From positions 1 to 56,051 of the forward strand of contig DCMG01000025.1 of the NCBI GenBank assembly GCA_002321335.1: a DNA stretch of 56,051 bases. Reading direction: 5' to 3'. The position numbers and the translations under genes are program-made. Positions within the stretch are counted from its first letter, which is position 1. The number at the start of each line of letters is the position of its first letter. The notes beneath the pieces were generated by a model that had not been told where the DNA came from, did not search any database, and saw nothing but the letters and a program-made list of their open reading frames with translations. This DNA comes from Bacteroidales bacterium UBA1628 (GTDB lineage Bacteria > Bacteroidota > Bacteroidia > Bacteroidales > UBA932). This document shows, piece after piece, positions 7,939 to 17,135 of the stretch.

Positions 7939-9579
7939 ATGAAAAAAATATTATTGACATTCGCTTGCGCTCTTTCCGCAATGGCCGTGTTCTCAGCCTG
8001 TGACCACGGTGAGGATGTGAAGGAGTTCAAGGACGAGAACGCGACCGTGAAGGCCTTGACAATAGAGGCTACTCTTCCGTCCGCTCAGGGTGAGGGAATG
8101 AAGACCGCTTTCACCGCCAAGGATTTCCTCCGCATACGTTTCGCGAAAGCTGACGGAACGCAGGTAGGAAGGACACAGATTCTCAAAGGCGAGGCTGCCG
8201 AGGGCAAGACCGCTTCTTTCAGCAACAGCCGTGTGGCAGTGCCTGATGATGCCGAGACTGCTTTCATTTATGTAGACAACAAGGAGACCAGTCTCGTGAA
8301 CTATGGGTCCGCTCCGACATTTGTGAATCTGAGCACTCAGAAAGGTACTCTTGCCGATGCCGTGGCGCATCAGGTGATTGTCGGATCCACTCCTGTCAGC
8401 AGCCTGTCAGGCGGCAAAGGTTCTGTATCACTTGCCTACAAGACCGGTATCGCTAAAATCGTGGTGACTTATCCTGAAGGGACCAGAGTTAAACCTGGCG
8501 AGACCAACGTGACGCTGGGTGGTGACGCGCAGTACAACAAGATCGAGCTGGCGCTGGATTCTCCTGAAAAGGCAAGCGTGAAAGGTTCCATCACAGTACC
8601 TGCCATTGTTGACACTGTGAAATGCACATCTACCGCTTACATCGCCGTTTGGCCTGTCGGCGGAGAGTACACCAACACAAATCTTATCTCTCACATCCAG
8701 ACAACCACTTACGGCAATGCCCTTGAGGTTACGGATATCCAGGCCGGCAAGACCACCGAGATTGTTCAAGGAGTTGACGCCAAGGAATTCAACTATTGGA
8801 TTGATGATAAGCAATATACTGTTTCCGGTGTCTATGCCAAGATTGAAAGCGCAAGCAATTGGATCAGCGTAAAGGATGGTGTCCTCACCGTTGAGGAGAA
8901 CAAGACCGGCAGCGTGCGCGTCGGAAAGGTTGTGCTTGACAACGGCCACACCTACATCTTCACCCAGATCGGTGTCAACGACTTCAAGGGAAGCTGGACG
9001 CTCTACTCAAAATTATTTGACCCTAACAAGACACTTGGCAAGGGCAACACCAATGCGGACAAGACTGTTGTCACGTTCGGCGAGCCGCGTCAGAAAGAGA
9101 CTCTGAAGGACGCTGCCGGCAAGGAGCACACCAACAATCTCGGCATCAAGGGACTCTATCTTGATTCAGTTCTGGATGCTTGTGTCGAGATTGATTACAA
9201 TGAAAGGACAGTCAAATTCGGAATATTCTTTGACCGCCGCGCCGCACAGAAAGCCGCTGACGGAAAGTTCTGCACATATATTCCTGAATGCTCAGGTGGC
9301 AACGGTTGGGGCAACTACAACTTCGCTCCTGGTGACAAGGCGTTCTCTGACACTAACTACGAATGGCTGTGGTTCACTGTCAGTGAGGATCTGAAGACCC
9401 TGAAGTATCAGTATTACAAAGCAGGTCAGAAGACCAGCAACGGCAAGTACTACATCTGCGGAATCTCTATTCCTAAGGCCACTTCGACCGACAAGGCTAC
9501 CATCGCAGGCAGCTATGACGTGATTTATCAGGCCAACTACAACGGAAGCAACGAAGAAAGTATGTACTTCAAGAAATAA
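7939..9579 (+). CDS. surface lipoprotein with fimbrillin-like and BACON-like parts
   Basis: A 546-residue lipoprotein (AVFSAC lipobox, Cys about 21). Residues about 35-290 resemble fimbrillin-like beta domains (KALTIEATLP, TAFIYVDN, repeated beta strands). Residues about 290-345 (ASNWISVKDGVLTVEENKTGSVRVGKVVL) look like a BACON-type beta-sandwich. The C-terminal 200 residues are unassigned. As the third gene after susC and susD, 32 bp downstream, it takes the place of SusE/SusF-type surface glycan-binding proteins, which is the likely role. Domain calls are by pattern only. Confidence 0.7.
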   Translation: MKKILLTFACALSAMAVFSACDHGEDVKEFKDENATVKALTIEATLPSAQGEGMKTAFTAKDFLRIRFAKADGTQVGRTQILKGEAAEGKTASFSNSRVAVPDDAETAFIYVDNKETSLVNYGSAPTFVNLSTQKGTLADAVAHQVIVGSTPVSSLSGGKGSVSLAYKTGIAKIVVTYPEGTRVKPGETNVTLGGDAQYNKIELALDSPEKASVKGSITVPAIVDTVKCTSTAYIAVWPVGGEYTNTNLISHIQTTTYGNALEVTDIQAGKTTEIVQGVDAKEFNYWIDDKQYTVSGVYAKIESASNWISVKDGVLTVEENKTGSVRVGKVVLDNGHTYIFTQIGVNDFKGSWTLYSKLFDPNKTLGKGNTNADKTVVTFGEPRQKETLKDAAGKEHTNNLGIKGLYLDSVLDACVEIDYNERTVKFGIFFDRRAAQKAADGKFCTYIPECSGGNGWGNYNFAPGDKAFSDTNYEWLWFTVSEDLKTLKYQYYKAGQKTSNGKYYICGISIPKATSTDKATIAGSYDVIYQANYNGSNEESMYFKK

Positions 9580-9603
9580 TCCCGCTTTCAGTGAACCTTA
9601 TAA

Positions 9604-9640
9604 AAGGAGGCGACCGGAATCCCGGCCGCTTCCTTTCGTT
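9604..9640 (+). terminator. rho-independent-like terminator after the first Sus operon
   Basis: GGAGGCGACCGG and CCGGCCGCTTCC form a GC-rich stem around a 4-nt loop, with one or two non-Watson-Crick positions, followed by TTTCGTT. It lies 25 bp after the stop codon of the third gene, so it ends the susC-susD-lipoprotein transcript. Confidence 0.65.
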
Positions 9641-9804
9641 ATGTTTGGTACCAATCCAATCGGTCATGGGTTCATCGGCTTGTGCTTGGGAACTCTGAAT
9701 ATATGATTTCACCGACATATTCGGAATTTCGCAACGGATTCCGCTGGTTGGCGATAGAGATTTTGGGATTGCCACTTATTTTTCGTCGTGTGGAAACCGT
9801 CCGT
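9641..9804. other. intergenic stretch without a recognised gene
   Basis: Together with the terminator before it and the promoter after it, this fills the 311-bp gap between the Sus operon and the butyrate kinase gene. It contains two GAATAT-type sites (about 9699 and 9718) and no convincing reading frame, tRNA or stable hairpin. Confidence 0.5.
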
Positions 9805-9812
9805 TAAATTTG
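9805..9812 (+). promoter_or_regulatory. -7 box for the butyrate kinase gene
   Basis: TAAATTTG matches TAnnTTTG. Transcription would begin near 9819, which rules out the in-frame ATG at 9810 and supports a start at 9867 or 9891. Confidence 0.5.
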
Positions 9813-9890
9813 CCCGGTAAAATGAAATTGACAAGTCGGCCCAAAAGCAACTTGACGGCTTGGTCAATGACTATAAAAAACGAAACGGAC

Positions 9891-11042
9891 ATGACAAGAC
9901 AAAAAGGACGGTTGCTGGCGATTGACACCGGATCGACATCAACCAAGATAGGATACTTCATTGACGGAGAACTGGCGTTTGAAGAGAACCTGCTGCACCG
10001 CGCCGAGGATCTGGCGAGATTCAAGGATGTGATGGAACAGGAGACCCTGCGGCGTGATGACTTGCGAATGTTCATGCGAGGGAAGGGAATCCATGCTCAA
10101 GACATCGACATCATCATGGCTCGCGGCGGGCTTTTCTATCCTGTTGTCACGGGGATATATTCGGTGAACGAGGACATGAGAGAGGTGCTGCGTAGTTGCA
10201 AGTACGGGCGTCACGCATGCAATCTGAGCGCGATCATCGCTGATGACCTTGCTAAGGAAGTGACTGATAAGAATCTTGCAAGAGGGGTTGGGATGCCATT
10301 CGGGGCTTGCAAGGCCTATATTGCCGATCCACCCATGGCAGACGAGATGCTGCCGGAATGCCGCGTGGGTGGTCTGCCGGAGTTTCAGAGAAGGCCGTTT
10401 TTCCATGCTTTGAACTCCAGGGCGGTGGTCAGACGCTACCTCAGGGATCACGGGCATATTCATAATGACATCACTGCGATTGTCGCCCATATCGGTGGCG
10501 GAATCACGGTCACCCTGCACAGGAACGGGAAGGTGATAGATTCCAACAACGGAGTGGGAGGGGACGGGCCGTTCACCCCGGAGCGGGTGGGTTCTTGCCC
10601 TGGTTTCCAATTGGTAGACCTTTGCTTCAGCGGTGAATATTCAAAAGCCGAGATCAAGAAGAAACTGATGGGGCATGGAGGAGCCGTGGCGTTTTTCGGC
10701 ACAAATGACCTTAAGGAAGTCATCCGTATGAGAGATGGCGGCGACATCCGAGCGAAAGTCTGGATGGAGGCGTTTGTCCTTAATATAGCCAAGTATGTCG
10801 CGTCAGAGGCAGCGGATGTTTCCGGAAAGGTGGATGTGATCCTGCTGACGGGTGGGGGAGCCTACGGGCAAGGCATCGTTGAGGGAATCCGTCGGAGGGT
10901 GGAGTTCATGGCTCCTGTTGAGGTTTATCCAGGAGAGTTTGAACTTCAGAGTCTTGCCGAGCATGGCTATGACATTCTGTCCGGCGACGCCACTGTGCTT
11001 TCCTACGACAAAAACGCTCCGGAACCAGATCCGTTTGTTTAG
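9891..11042 (+). CDS. buk: butyrate kinase-family acyl kinase
   Basis: An acetokinase-superfamily kinase (ATP + butyrate = butyryl phosphate + ADP, reversible). Read from MTRQKGRLLAIDTGSTSTKIGY it is 383 residues, slightly longer than the usual about 355. The phosphate-1 motif (DTGSTSTK), the AHIGGGITV segment and GGGAYGQGIVEGI near the C-terminus are all present. An ATG at 9867 is possible; the one at 9810 lies upstream of the predicted transcript start. There is no phosphotransbutyrylase (ptb) neighbour, although the two usually pair, so either ptb lies elsewhere or the enzyme works on another short branched acid. It is convergent with the tolC-like gene, and the two stops overlap by 4 bp. 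Confidence 0.88.
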   Translation: MTRQKGRLLAIDTGSTSTKIGYFIDGELAFEENLLHRAEDLARFKDVMEQETLRRDDLRMFMRGKGIHAQDIDIIMARGGLFYPVVTGIYSVNEDMREVLRSCKYGRHACNLSAIIADDLAKEVTDKNLARGVGMPFGACKAYIADPPMADEMLPECRVGGLPEFQRRPFFHALNSRAVVRRYLRDHGHIHNDITAIVAHIGGGITVTLHRNGKVIDSNNGVGGDGPFTPERVGSCPGFQLVDLCFSGEYSKAEIKKKLMGHGGAVAFFGTNDLKEVIRMRDGGDIRAKVWMEAFVLNIAKYVASEAADVSGKVDVILLTGGGAYGQGIVEGIRRRVEFMAPVEVYPGEFELQSLAEHGYDILSGDATVLSYDKNAPEPDPFV

Positions 11043-12358
11043 AAAACCAGCTTCTGTCCCCGGTAATAATCCAGCAGTTTGGCCGAGAACAGGAACTCGT
11101 AGCGGGCTCTGGCCAGATTCGATTCGGATTCCAGAAAACTGTCGCGGGCCTCGTTGAACTCAGTGATGTTGGCCTTGCCGTTCTCGTACTTCGCAAGCAC
11201 GAGTTCGTACGACTCTTTGGCGCTGGTGTCGGCGTCCAGACTTGAGCGGAACTTCTCCTGAGCGGCCACAGCGTTGTAGTAGGCCTGCTGTATCTCCTTG
11301 TAGAGGCTTTTCTTGCTGTTCTCCAGCTGGAGCATCTGGTTTGCCCTCGAAAGCTCGGCTGAGCGGATCTGGTTTCTGGTCTGGAAGCCGGAGAAGATCG
11401 GAATGCTGAGGCTGATGCCCAGATACTGGCTGAAATTGTTCTTGATCTGGTCTGCGAACGGGTTGCTGGAATGGCTGCTCATCGTGTAGTAGTTGGTTCC
11501 AAGGCCACCGCTTGCCATAAGGGAAGGCAGATGCGCCCCCTTGGCGTTCTTTATTGAATATTCAGTCGCATCCAGCCGGAACTGCTCGGCCTGGATCGAA
11601 GGCTTGCATGCAACCGCCTGGGCATAAATGTCTTCCGGGTCACTCAAAAGCAACCCTTCAACCGAAACCGAAGGCCGGACTATCGAAAACCCTTCAATGT
11701 CTGGGAGTTCCAGCAACTGGCTGAGATCCAGCAAGGATAATCTTAAACTGTTGGCTGCCTGCGTCTCGGCAAGGCGGCTCTGTCCCAACGCCGCTTTCTG
11801 CTGCGCCACTTGAACCTTGCTGGCCTTGCCGCTGGCCTCCATGGCCGAAAGCCTTTCGACCTGAAGCGAGTCGATGCCTACCTGATTTCGGGCCACATCC
11901 AGCAGCTCCATGTTGTAGAGAATCTGCACGTAAGACTGCGCCACCGCCACACTCACATCCTCGCGGGCTTTCTGGAAGTCCGCTGTCACGGCCTTGAGAT
12001 TCAGTTCGTTGTACTTGATAGAGTTGTTTATCCTCAACCCTTGGAACACTGGAACCGAGGCTCCCAGACTGATTCCGGTGCTGGTCGTGTTCGTGTTGGA
12101 GTACGTGTTGTCGGCGGTCAGACCTCGTCCGAACGAGAAATTCTCGCTGGCACTGGCGCTCACGTCCGGCAGACGGCTGTTTCTGGATGTGTTCAACTGG
12201 ATTTCCTGTTGCTTGACCTGAATTTCCTGCTGTTTGAGGGAGATGTTGTTCTCAAGAGCGTGCTCAATGCAGTCCTGAAGCGTCCAAGGTCTGCCGTCCT
12301 GCGCGGAAAGCCCGACTGTCACGAGCCCCAGCGCTATCAATGAAAATATTCTTTTCAT
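11039..12358 (-). CDS. TolC-family outer-membrane efflux channel
   Basis: A 439-residue outer-membrane factor with a signal peptide (to about 19, GLSAQ). It has the typical start WTLQDCIEHALENN, two repeated halves of long coiled-coil helices (KQQEIQVKQQEIQLN; AKESYELVLAKYENGKANITEFNEARDSFLESE) and short beta segments. It would form the exit duct for the transporter encoded just upstream. It is the last gene of the operon ATPase - permease - permease - adaptor - TolC, 5 bp after the adaptor. Confidence 0.92.
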   Translation of the reverse strand: MKRIFSLIALGLVTVGLSAQDGRPWTLQDCIEHALENNISLKQQEIQVKQQEIQLNTSRNSRLPDVSASASENFSFGRGLTADNTYSNTNTTSTGISLGASVPVFQGLRINNSIKYNELNLKAVTADFQKAREDVSVAVAQSYVQILYNMELLDVARNQVGIDSLQVERLSAMEASGKASKVQVAQQKAALGQSRLAETQAANSLRLSLLDLSQLLELPDIEGFSIVRPSVSVEGLLLSDPEDIYAQAVACKPSIQAEQFRLDATEYSIKNAKGAHLPSLMASGGLGTNYYTMSSHSSNPFADQIKNNFSQYLGISLSIPIFSGFQTRNQIRSAELSRANQMLQLENSKKSLYKEIQQAYYNAVAAQEKFRSSLDADTSAKESYELVLAKYENGKANITEFNEARDSFLESESNLARARYEFLFSAKLLDYYRGQKLVF

Positions 12359-12363
12359 AGCCC

Positions 12364-13461
12364 CTACTTCTTTTCTGTGAATATCTGGTTTCCGCGGACT
12401 TTCTGATCCTTGCTCAATCCGCTCTTCACCTCAATCTTGACACCGTCGCTGAGGCCAGTGGTCACAGGCTGACGTTTGTACTGCCCGTTACCTTCGGCCA
12501 CATAGACGAATGTGGAATCTTTCTCGAACGAGATCGCGGCCTCCGGCACGGCCAGAACTGAATCGACGCGTTCCAGAGTGATCTCTGCGTTGGCGCTGTA
12601 CCCCGAACGGATTTTCACGCTGTCAAGCTGACTGACCCTGGCCTTGATCTCAAACTGGTTGGCGCCGTTGTTCTGCACGGCCTTCGGGGAAATATATTCA
12701 AGGACAGCGTCCATTTCCACGCCCTGCACCGCTCCGATGGTGATCTTCATCTTCGTGCCTTCATCGACCTTGCCGACTTCGGTCTCGTCCAGATTGCCTT
12801 TGAAGATCAGGTCGCTCATGTCGGCCACCGTGGCGATTGTTGTCCCGTCGTTGAAAGTGTTGCTCTGAATCACCGAGTTGCCGACCTTGACCGGCACGTC
12901 CAGAATCAGTCCGGTGATTGTCGAACGGATCAGCGTGGAGCTGGCCGTGGCGTTGCGCTTTGACACACCATCCCTGACAACCTCCAAAGACTCCTCGGCG
13001 GCCTCTTTCTCCTCCTTGGCCTGATCGAGAGCCTGACGCATCTGGTCATATTCCTCAGCGCTCACCAACTGTTTGTCGTAGAGGGCTTTTTCCCTGACGA
13101 AGTTGGTCTGCGCCTGTTCCAGATTCAATTCGGCGATTCGCAGACGGCTCTGTGCTGAACTGAGTGAGCCCATCTCCGGAATGACCTTGACCTTGGCGAT
13201 CACCTCGCCTTCCTTGACCTGATCTCCGGCTTCCTTGTAGATCTCGGAGATGATCCCGCTGATCTGTGGCTTGATGTTCACCTCGTCGCGCGGCTCGATG
13301 GTGCCGGTGATTAGGGTTGTCTTCTTGATGTCGGCGATTTCGGCTGAAAGTTCCTCGTAGCGGATTTCCTGCGGACGGGACTTTTTCCAAAGGAAGAAGA
13401 ATGTGCCTGCGAACACCAGAATGACGGCGGCGAACAGAATGTACTTGAAATACTTTTTCAT
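12364..13461 (-). CDS. MacA/HlyD-type periplasmic adaptor protein
   Basis: A membrane-fusion protein linking the inner-membrane ABC permeases to TolC. From MKKYFKYILFAAVILVFAG it is 365 residues: one N-terminal membrane anchor, a lipoyl-like half-motif (GTIEPRDEVNIKPQISGIISEIYKEAGDQVKEGEVIAKV), a coiled-coil hairpin (about 100-160), the second lipoyl half and beta-barrel (STITGLILDVPVKVG) and a membrane-proximal domain. An ATG at 13551 overlaps the upstream stop codon, but the 30 extra residues are not typical of an adaptor N-terminus, so I prefer 13461. Confidence 0.9.
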   Translation of the reverse strand: MKKYFKYILFAAVILVFAGTFFFLWKKSRPQEIRYEELSAEIADIKKTTLITGTIEPRDEVNIKPQISGIISEIYKEAGDQVKEGEVIAKVKVIPEMGSLSSAQSRLRIAELNLEQAQTNFVREKALYDKQLVSAEEYDQMRQALDQAKEEKEAAEESLEVVRDGVSKRNATASSTLIRSTITGLILDVPVKVGNSVIQSNTFNDGTTIATVADMSDLIFKGNLDETEVGKVDEGTKMKITIGAVQGVEMDAVLEYISPKAVQNNGANQFEIKARVSQLDSVKIRSGYSANAEITLERVDSVLAVPEAAISFEKDSTFVYVAEGNGQYKRQPVTTGLSDGVKIEVKSGLSKDQKVRGNQIFTEKK

Positions 13462-13543
13462 ATTGCTTGACTTTTTATTTCTGAATATGTTTGATAGTCT
13501 TTTATTCTTTAATATACTTGCTAATCCTAAAACATCATATTTC

Positions 13544-14797
13544 CTACTCATCCCTCATGGCGTCCACCGGCTTGATGCTCATAGCTCTGGCGGCAGGGGC
13601 GAGGCCGGCCACAACTCCGAGAACCGTCAGGCCGAGGAGAGTCCCGACAGCAGTCCAGAAACTGATCTGGAACGGTGCCTGAAGGATGCCGTCTGTCGTG
13701 AACGCCAGCTCCAATCCTTGCAGGATCAGCACAGAGAACAGCAGGCCGAGCATTCCGGCCACGGCTGTCAGAAGGATGCTTTCCCAGATGATCTGCGAGA
13801 GGATCATCTTAGGAGTGGCTCCGATAGCCCGACGGATTCCTATTTCGGTTGTGCGCTCACGCACGGTGACCATCATGATGTTCGAGACTCCTATGATTCC
13901 GGCCAGAAGGGTTCCGATTCCGATCAGCCAGATCAGAAAGTTCACACCCTTGAAGAGACTGTCCACCATCATGTAGAACATCTCGGTGTTGAGGACGCTG
14001 ACAGCCTGCTCGTCGGTCGGATCGATGTAGTGGTTGCTTGCTATGGCCTTCCTGATCTTCGGGATTATGTCGCTCATCACTACCCCTTCCTTCGCGGTCA
14101 CCGCCATGATCTGCACCTTGTCTCCCATGTTGTATACCGACTGGACAACCGAAATCGGGATCACGACAGCCTCAGTCTGACGTCCTCCGAAACTTATGAC
14201 ACTGTGCTCGTTGTAGTCAACTCCTATCACTTGGTAATATGCCGGGCCTATCTTGATTCTTGTCCCGCATGGATCCTCTCCTTTGGAGTATAGGTTCTCA
14301 TAGACTTGCTTTCCGATCACGCAGACCTTGCGTTTCTGTGCCACGTCCATCTCGTTGATGTAGCGCCCGTAAACTATTGTCGGAGTCTCTATCTTGGCGA
14401 AATCTGCTTTCAACCCTTTGACGTTGCACCTTGAGGACCTTTCTCCGTAAGTGACATCACCTCTGGACCAACTGAAGCATTGAGGGGACACGACATCCAG
14501 ATCTGATACCTTCTCCTTAAGGATGTCCACATCCTTGATGTTCATCTCCCAGTACCTCCCCTTGTTGAAGCCTTTATAGGGTTTTGTGGTGTTCTGGGAC
14601 CAGATCATCGCCGAATTGGAAGCGAACCCTCCCATCTGCTGGTTCAGCATTACCTTGAACCCGTCTCCGCCTCCCAGCAGAAACAACAGCATGAATATTC
14701 CCCAGAACACTCCGAACCCCGTAAGCAGGCTCCGGCCCTTGTTGCGGGTCAACGTGTCTATAATCTCCTTAAATCTGTCTATGTCAAAAATAATCAT
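13544..14797 (-). CDS. MacB/FtsX-type ABC transporter permease (second of two)
   Basis: About 417 residues. One N-terminal membrane helix (SLLTGFGVFWGIFMLLFLLGGGDG) is followed by a large periplasmic MacB core domain (about 50-265) and three C-terminal helices carrying the FtsX signature GVSNIMMVTVRERTTEIGIRRAIGATP. There is no fused ATPase, unlike E. coli MacB. Its neighbour encodes a second permease, so the working unit is probably a heterodimer with two copies of the separate ATPase. The start is taken at MIIFDIDRF; an ATG 12 bp upstream is also possible. Confidence 0.9.
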   Translation of the reverse strand: MIIFDIDRFKEIIDTLTRNKGRSLLTGFGVFWGIFMLLFLLGGGDGFKVMLNQQMGGFASNSAMIWSQNTTKPYKGFNKGRYWEMNIKDVDILKEKVSDLDVVSPQCFSWSRGDVTYGERSSRCNVKGLKADFAKIETPTIVYGRYINEMDVAQKRKVCVIGKQVYENLYSKGEDPCGTRIKIGPAYYQVIGVDYNEHSVISFGGRQTEAVVIPISVVQSVYNMGDKVQIMAVTAKEGVVMSDIIPKIRKAIASNHYIDPTDEQAVSVLNTEMFYMMVDSLFKGVNFLIWLIGIGTLLAGIIGVSNIMMVTVRERTTEIGIRRAIGATPKMILSQIIWESILLTAVAGMLGLLFSVLILQGLELAFTTDGILQAPFQISFWTAVGTLLGLTVLGVVAGLAPAARAMSIKPVDAMRDE

Positions 14798-14821
14798 CTG
14801 AATAATCAATTAATATATTCG

Positions 14822-16126
14822 TCATTCGCTGCGGAGGGCTTCGATGGGGCGGACCTTGGCGGCTTTGCGGGCGGGGGCGAGGCCGGCGAGGGTGCCGGCG
14901 ATGATCAGCAGGATCGTGGCTCCGAAGCAGACGTTGAGGCCGACAGTCGGGTCTTTGAACACCGTCTGCTTGAACAGGCCAAAATCCATCACCATATTTC
15001 CGGAAATATGATCGAGCCACTCGTTGGCCAGAACTCCGAGCACCATTCCCACGTAGCCGAAGAATGCCGTGATGATGATGCTTTCCGAGATGATCAGTTT
15101 CAGAATGGCCCAAGGACTCGCTCCGATCGCCTTCCGGATTCCGAACTCGTGTGTGCGTTCCTTGACAGAAATCAGCATAATGTTCGAGACGCCAACGATG
15201 CCGCTGAGCAGAGTCAGGATTCCGATGATCCAGAGAGCCGTCCGGATCATGGACATTCCTTTCCCCATCTGCATGTTCATTGTGAAGAGGTTCCATATTC
15301 CTATGGCGCCTTTGTCATCCGGTGCGGTGTTGTGGTTCTTGCTGAGCGCTGTCCGTAATTTGTCTTCGAATGCCTCGTTCGCCTCTATCGTCTCCAGGTC
15401 GTGGAAGGAGAAATAATATTCATCAATGTCCTGCCCACGGTTGTAGATTGTCCTTAATGTCGTGATCGGGGTGTATATATTAACGTAACCCTGATTGTTC
15501 GGTCGGGTGATGCCGATCACCTGATACATAGAAGTCCCGATCTTGACATACTCTCCGATCAACGCCTTGGCCTTTTCCGCCTTTTGCATGGCGCTTAGTC
15601 CGGTTTCCCTTTCTCCGTCTACGCCGAGCAGTTCTCTCGCATCGTTGCTGTCAATGACGATGACCCTGCGCTTCTCCTTGATGTCCACATCGTTGATCGG
15701 GCGGCCGAACATCAAGTCTATCTTATTGACCCTGAAATGCTCGGGGCTTACACCTGTAAGTTGCCTGACAATATATTCCTTGCCATGGCTCGCCGTGACG
15801 CTGGATTGGAAGAGGATTGTCCCGGCTTCCTCCACTTTGTCTGCGAAATCAGGACCAAGAGTGATTTCCACATCCTTGTCATTCAGTTTTATCCGCCGGC
15901 CCTCCTGCATTCCTTTGTAGGCTTTATTGGTTCGGCCTCCCCAGACGTTCATCGTGTTGGTCATGTAGTCGTTGTTGTTGCTCTCGAGGGCGTGGATCAG
16001 ACCATTTCCCGCTCCCAGCAGAAAAATGAGCATAAGTATTCCCCAAGCCACGGCGAAGCCGGTGAGGGCGGTGCGGAGCTTGTTGCGCCGGATGTCGCTC
16101 CAGATTTCTTCAAACAGATCCCTCAT
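14822..16126 (-). CDS. MacB/FtsX-type ABC transporter permease (first of two)
   Basis: 434 residues with the same plan as the next gene: an N-terminal helix (ALTGFAVAWGILMLIFLLGAGNG), a periplasmic core and three C-terminal helices with GVSNIMLISVKERTHEFGIRKAIGASP. It ends LAPARKAAKVRPIEALRSE, the usual permease tail that docks on the ATPase. It is clearly a paralogue of the 13544-14797 gene. It follows the ATPase gene by only 3 bp, so the two are coupled. Confidence 0.92.
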   Translation of the reverse strand: MRDLFEEIWSDIRRNKLRTALTGFAVAWGILMLIFLLGAGNGLIHALESNNNDYMTNTMNVWGGRTNKAYKGMQEGRRIKLNDKDVEITLGPDFADKVEEAGTILFQSSVTASHGKEYIVRQLTGVSPEHFRVNKIDLMFGRPINDVDIKEKRRVIVIDSNDARELLGVDGERETGLSAMQKAEKAKALIGEYVKIGTSMYQVIGITRPNNQGYVNIYTPITTLRTIYNRGQDIDEYYFSFHDLETIEANEAFEDKLRTALSKNHNTAPDDKGAIGIWNLFTMNMQMGKGMSMIRTALWIIGILTLLSGIVGVSNIMLISVKERTHEFGIRKAIGASPWAILKLIISESIIITAFFGYVGMVLGVLANEWLDHISGNMVMDFGLFKQTVFKDPTVGLNVCFGATILLIIAGTLAGLAPARKAAKVRPIEALRSE

Positions 16127-16129
16127 CGC

Positions 16130-16852
16130 TTATTTCATTATTGTGCCTTCACCGAACGGTGACGCGTCGTGATGTATGTTCTGTTCTATCTTGCCGATGA
16201 CTCCGTCCTTGATGTGGATGATGCGGTTGGTGAAGTTGGCAACTCCGCTCTCGTGAGTCACCACGATGATGGTCATGTTCTCTTTTTCGTTAAGCTCACG
16301 GAGAAGATCCATAATCTCCACGGAAGTCTTTGAGTCAAGGGCTCCCGTCGGCTCGTCGGCGAGAATGATCTCCGGCTTTGTGATCAGCGCCCGGGCGATC
16401 GCCACCCTCTGCTTCTGTCCTCCGGACATCTCGTTCGGATAGTGGTCCGCCCATTCCTTAAGGCCAAGTCTTTCCAGAAACTCCATCGCCATCTTGTGCC
16501 GTTTCTGTCGTCCGACACCCTGATAGAACAGAGGCAGTTCGACATTCTCGGCCGCAGTCTTGAACCCTATCAGATTGTAAGATTGGAATATGAATCCAAT
16601 CATCTTGTTCCGGTACTCGGCCGCTTTGGTCTCGCTGAGGTTCCAGATGAGGTTGCCGGCGATGCGGTACTCACCCGAATCGTAGTTGTCCAGGATTCCA
16701 AGAATATTCAGAAGAGTGGATTTCCCCGATCCCGACGCTCCCATGATGGAGACGAACTCTCCTTTCTCTATGGTAAGGTCAATGCCCTTCAGCACGTGCA
16801 GAGGCTGCGCGCCCTGATAGGTCTTGTTGACATCTTTCAGTTCAATAAGCAT
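16130..16852 (-). CDS. ABC transporter ATPase of the MacB/LolD type
   Basis: A 240-residue ATPase read from MLIELKDVNKTYQG. It has Walker A GASGSGKST, Q-loop FIFQSYNLIG, signature MSGGQKQR, Walker B IILADEPTGALDSKTS and the H-loop VVTHE. It powers the tripartite exporter with the two permeases, adaptor and TolC downstream; export of toxic compounds, peptides or lipoprotein-like cargo is usual for the family, and the substrate here is unknown. In-frame ATGs extend to 16924, but the added residues are not conserved-looking. First gene of the operon; see the operator at 16969. Confidence 0.93.
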   Translation of the reverse strand: MLIELKDVNKTYQGAQPLHVLKGIDLTIEKGEFVSIMGASGSGKSTLLNILGILDNYDSGEYRIAGNLIWNLSETKAAEYRNKMIGFIFQSYNLIGFKTAAENVELPLFYQGVGRQKRHKMAMEFLERLGLKEWADHYPNEMSGGQKQRVAIARALITKPEIILADEPTGALDSKTSVEIMDLLRELNEKENMTIIVVTHESGVANFTNRIIHIKDGVIGKIEQNIHHDASPFGEGTIMK

Positions 16853-16968
16853 TTGGTTGTTATCTTTTGCCCGTAGGGCTGTTGTTCCCTTTTCGGCCAC
16901 CGTGCCGTTTTTCCCAGCCGCCAAGTTTGCGTTTGCTGAGTTTCTCGAAACATCGAGGTACCGCTTTT

Positions 16969-17000
16969 GTGTATTAGTTTATTAATACACTGTAAAGATA
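16969..17000 (-). promoter_or_regulatory. promoter with a GntR-like palindromic operator for the exporter operon
   Basis: On the minus strand a -7 box TATCTTTA (17000-16993) is followed at once by the perfect palindrome GTGTATTA-N6-TAATACAC (16990-16969), overlapping the expected transcript start. Palindromes of this form are typical of YtrA-type GntR repressors that control ABC exporters. The regulator gene is not in the window. The remaining bases between the exporter operon and the gene ending at 17136 show nothing else. Confidence 0.55.
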
Positions 17001-17135
17001 GGTATGTTTTCCGATAATGCAAAAGTTTTTTATAGGAAAATCACTAATCCTGGAAAATAACGTTTCAGCGCCTGATTAGTAACAAATCACACGCCAATTC
17101 CTTAAAAATGCTTATTTTGCGGATTGAGAAATCTT

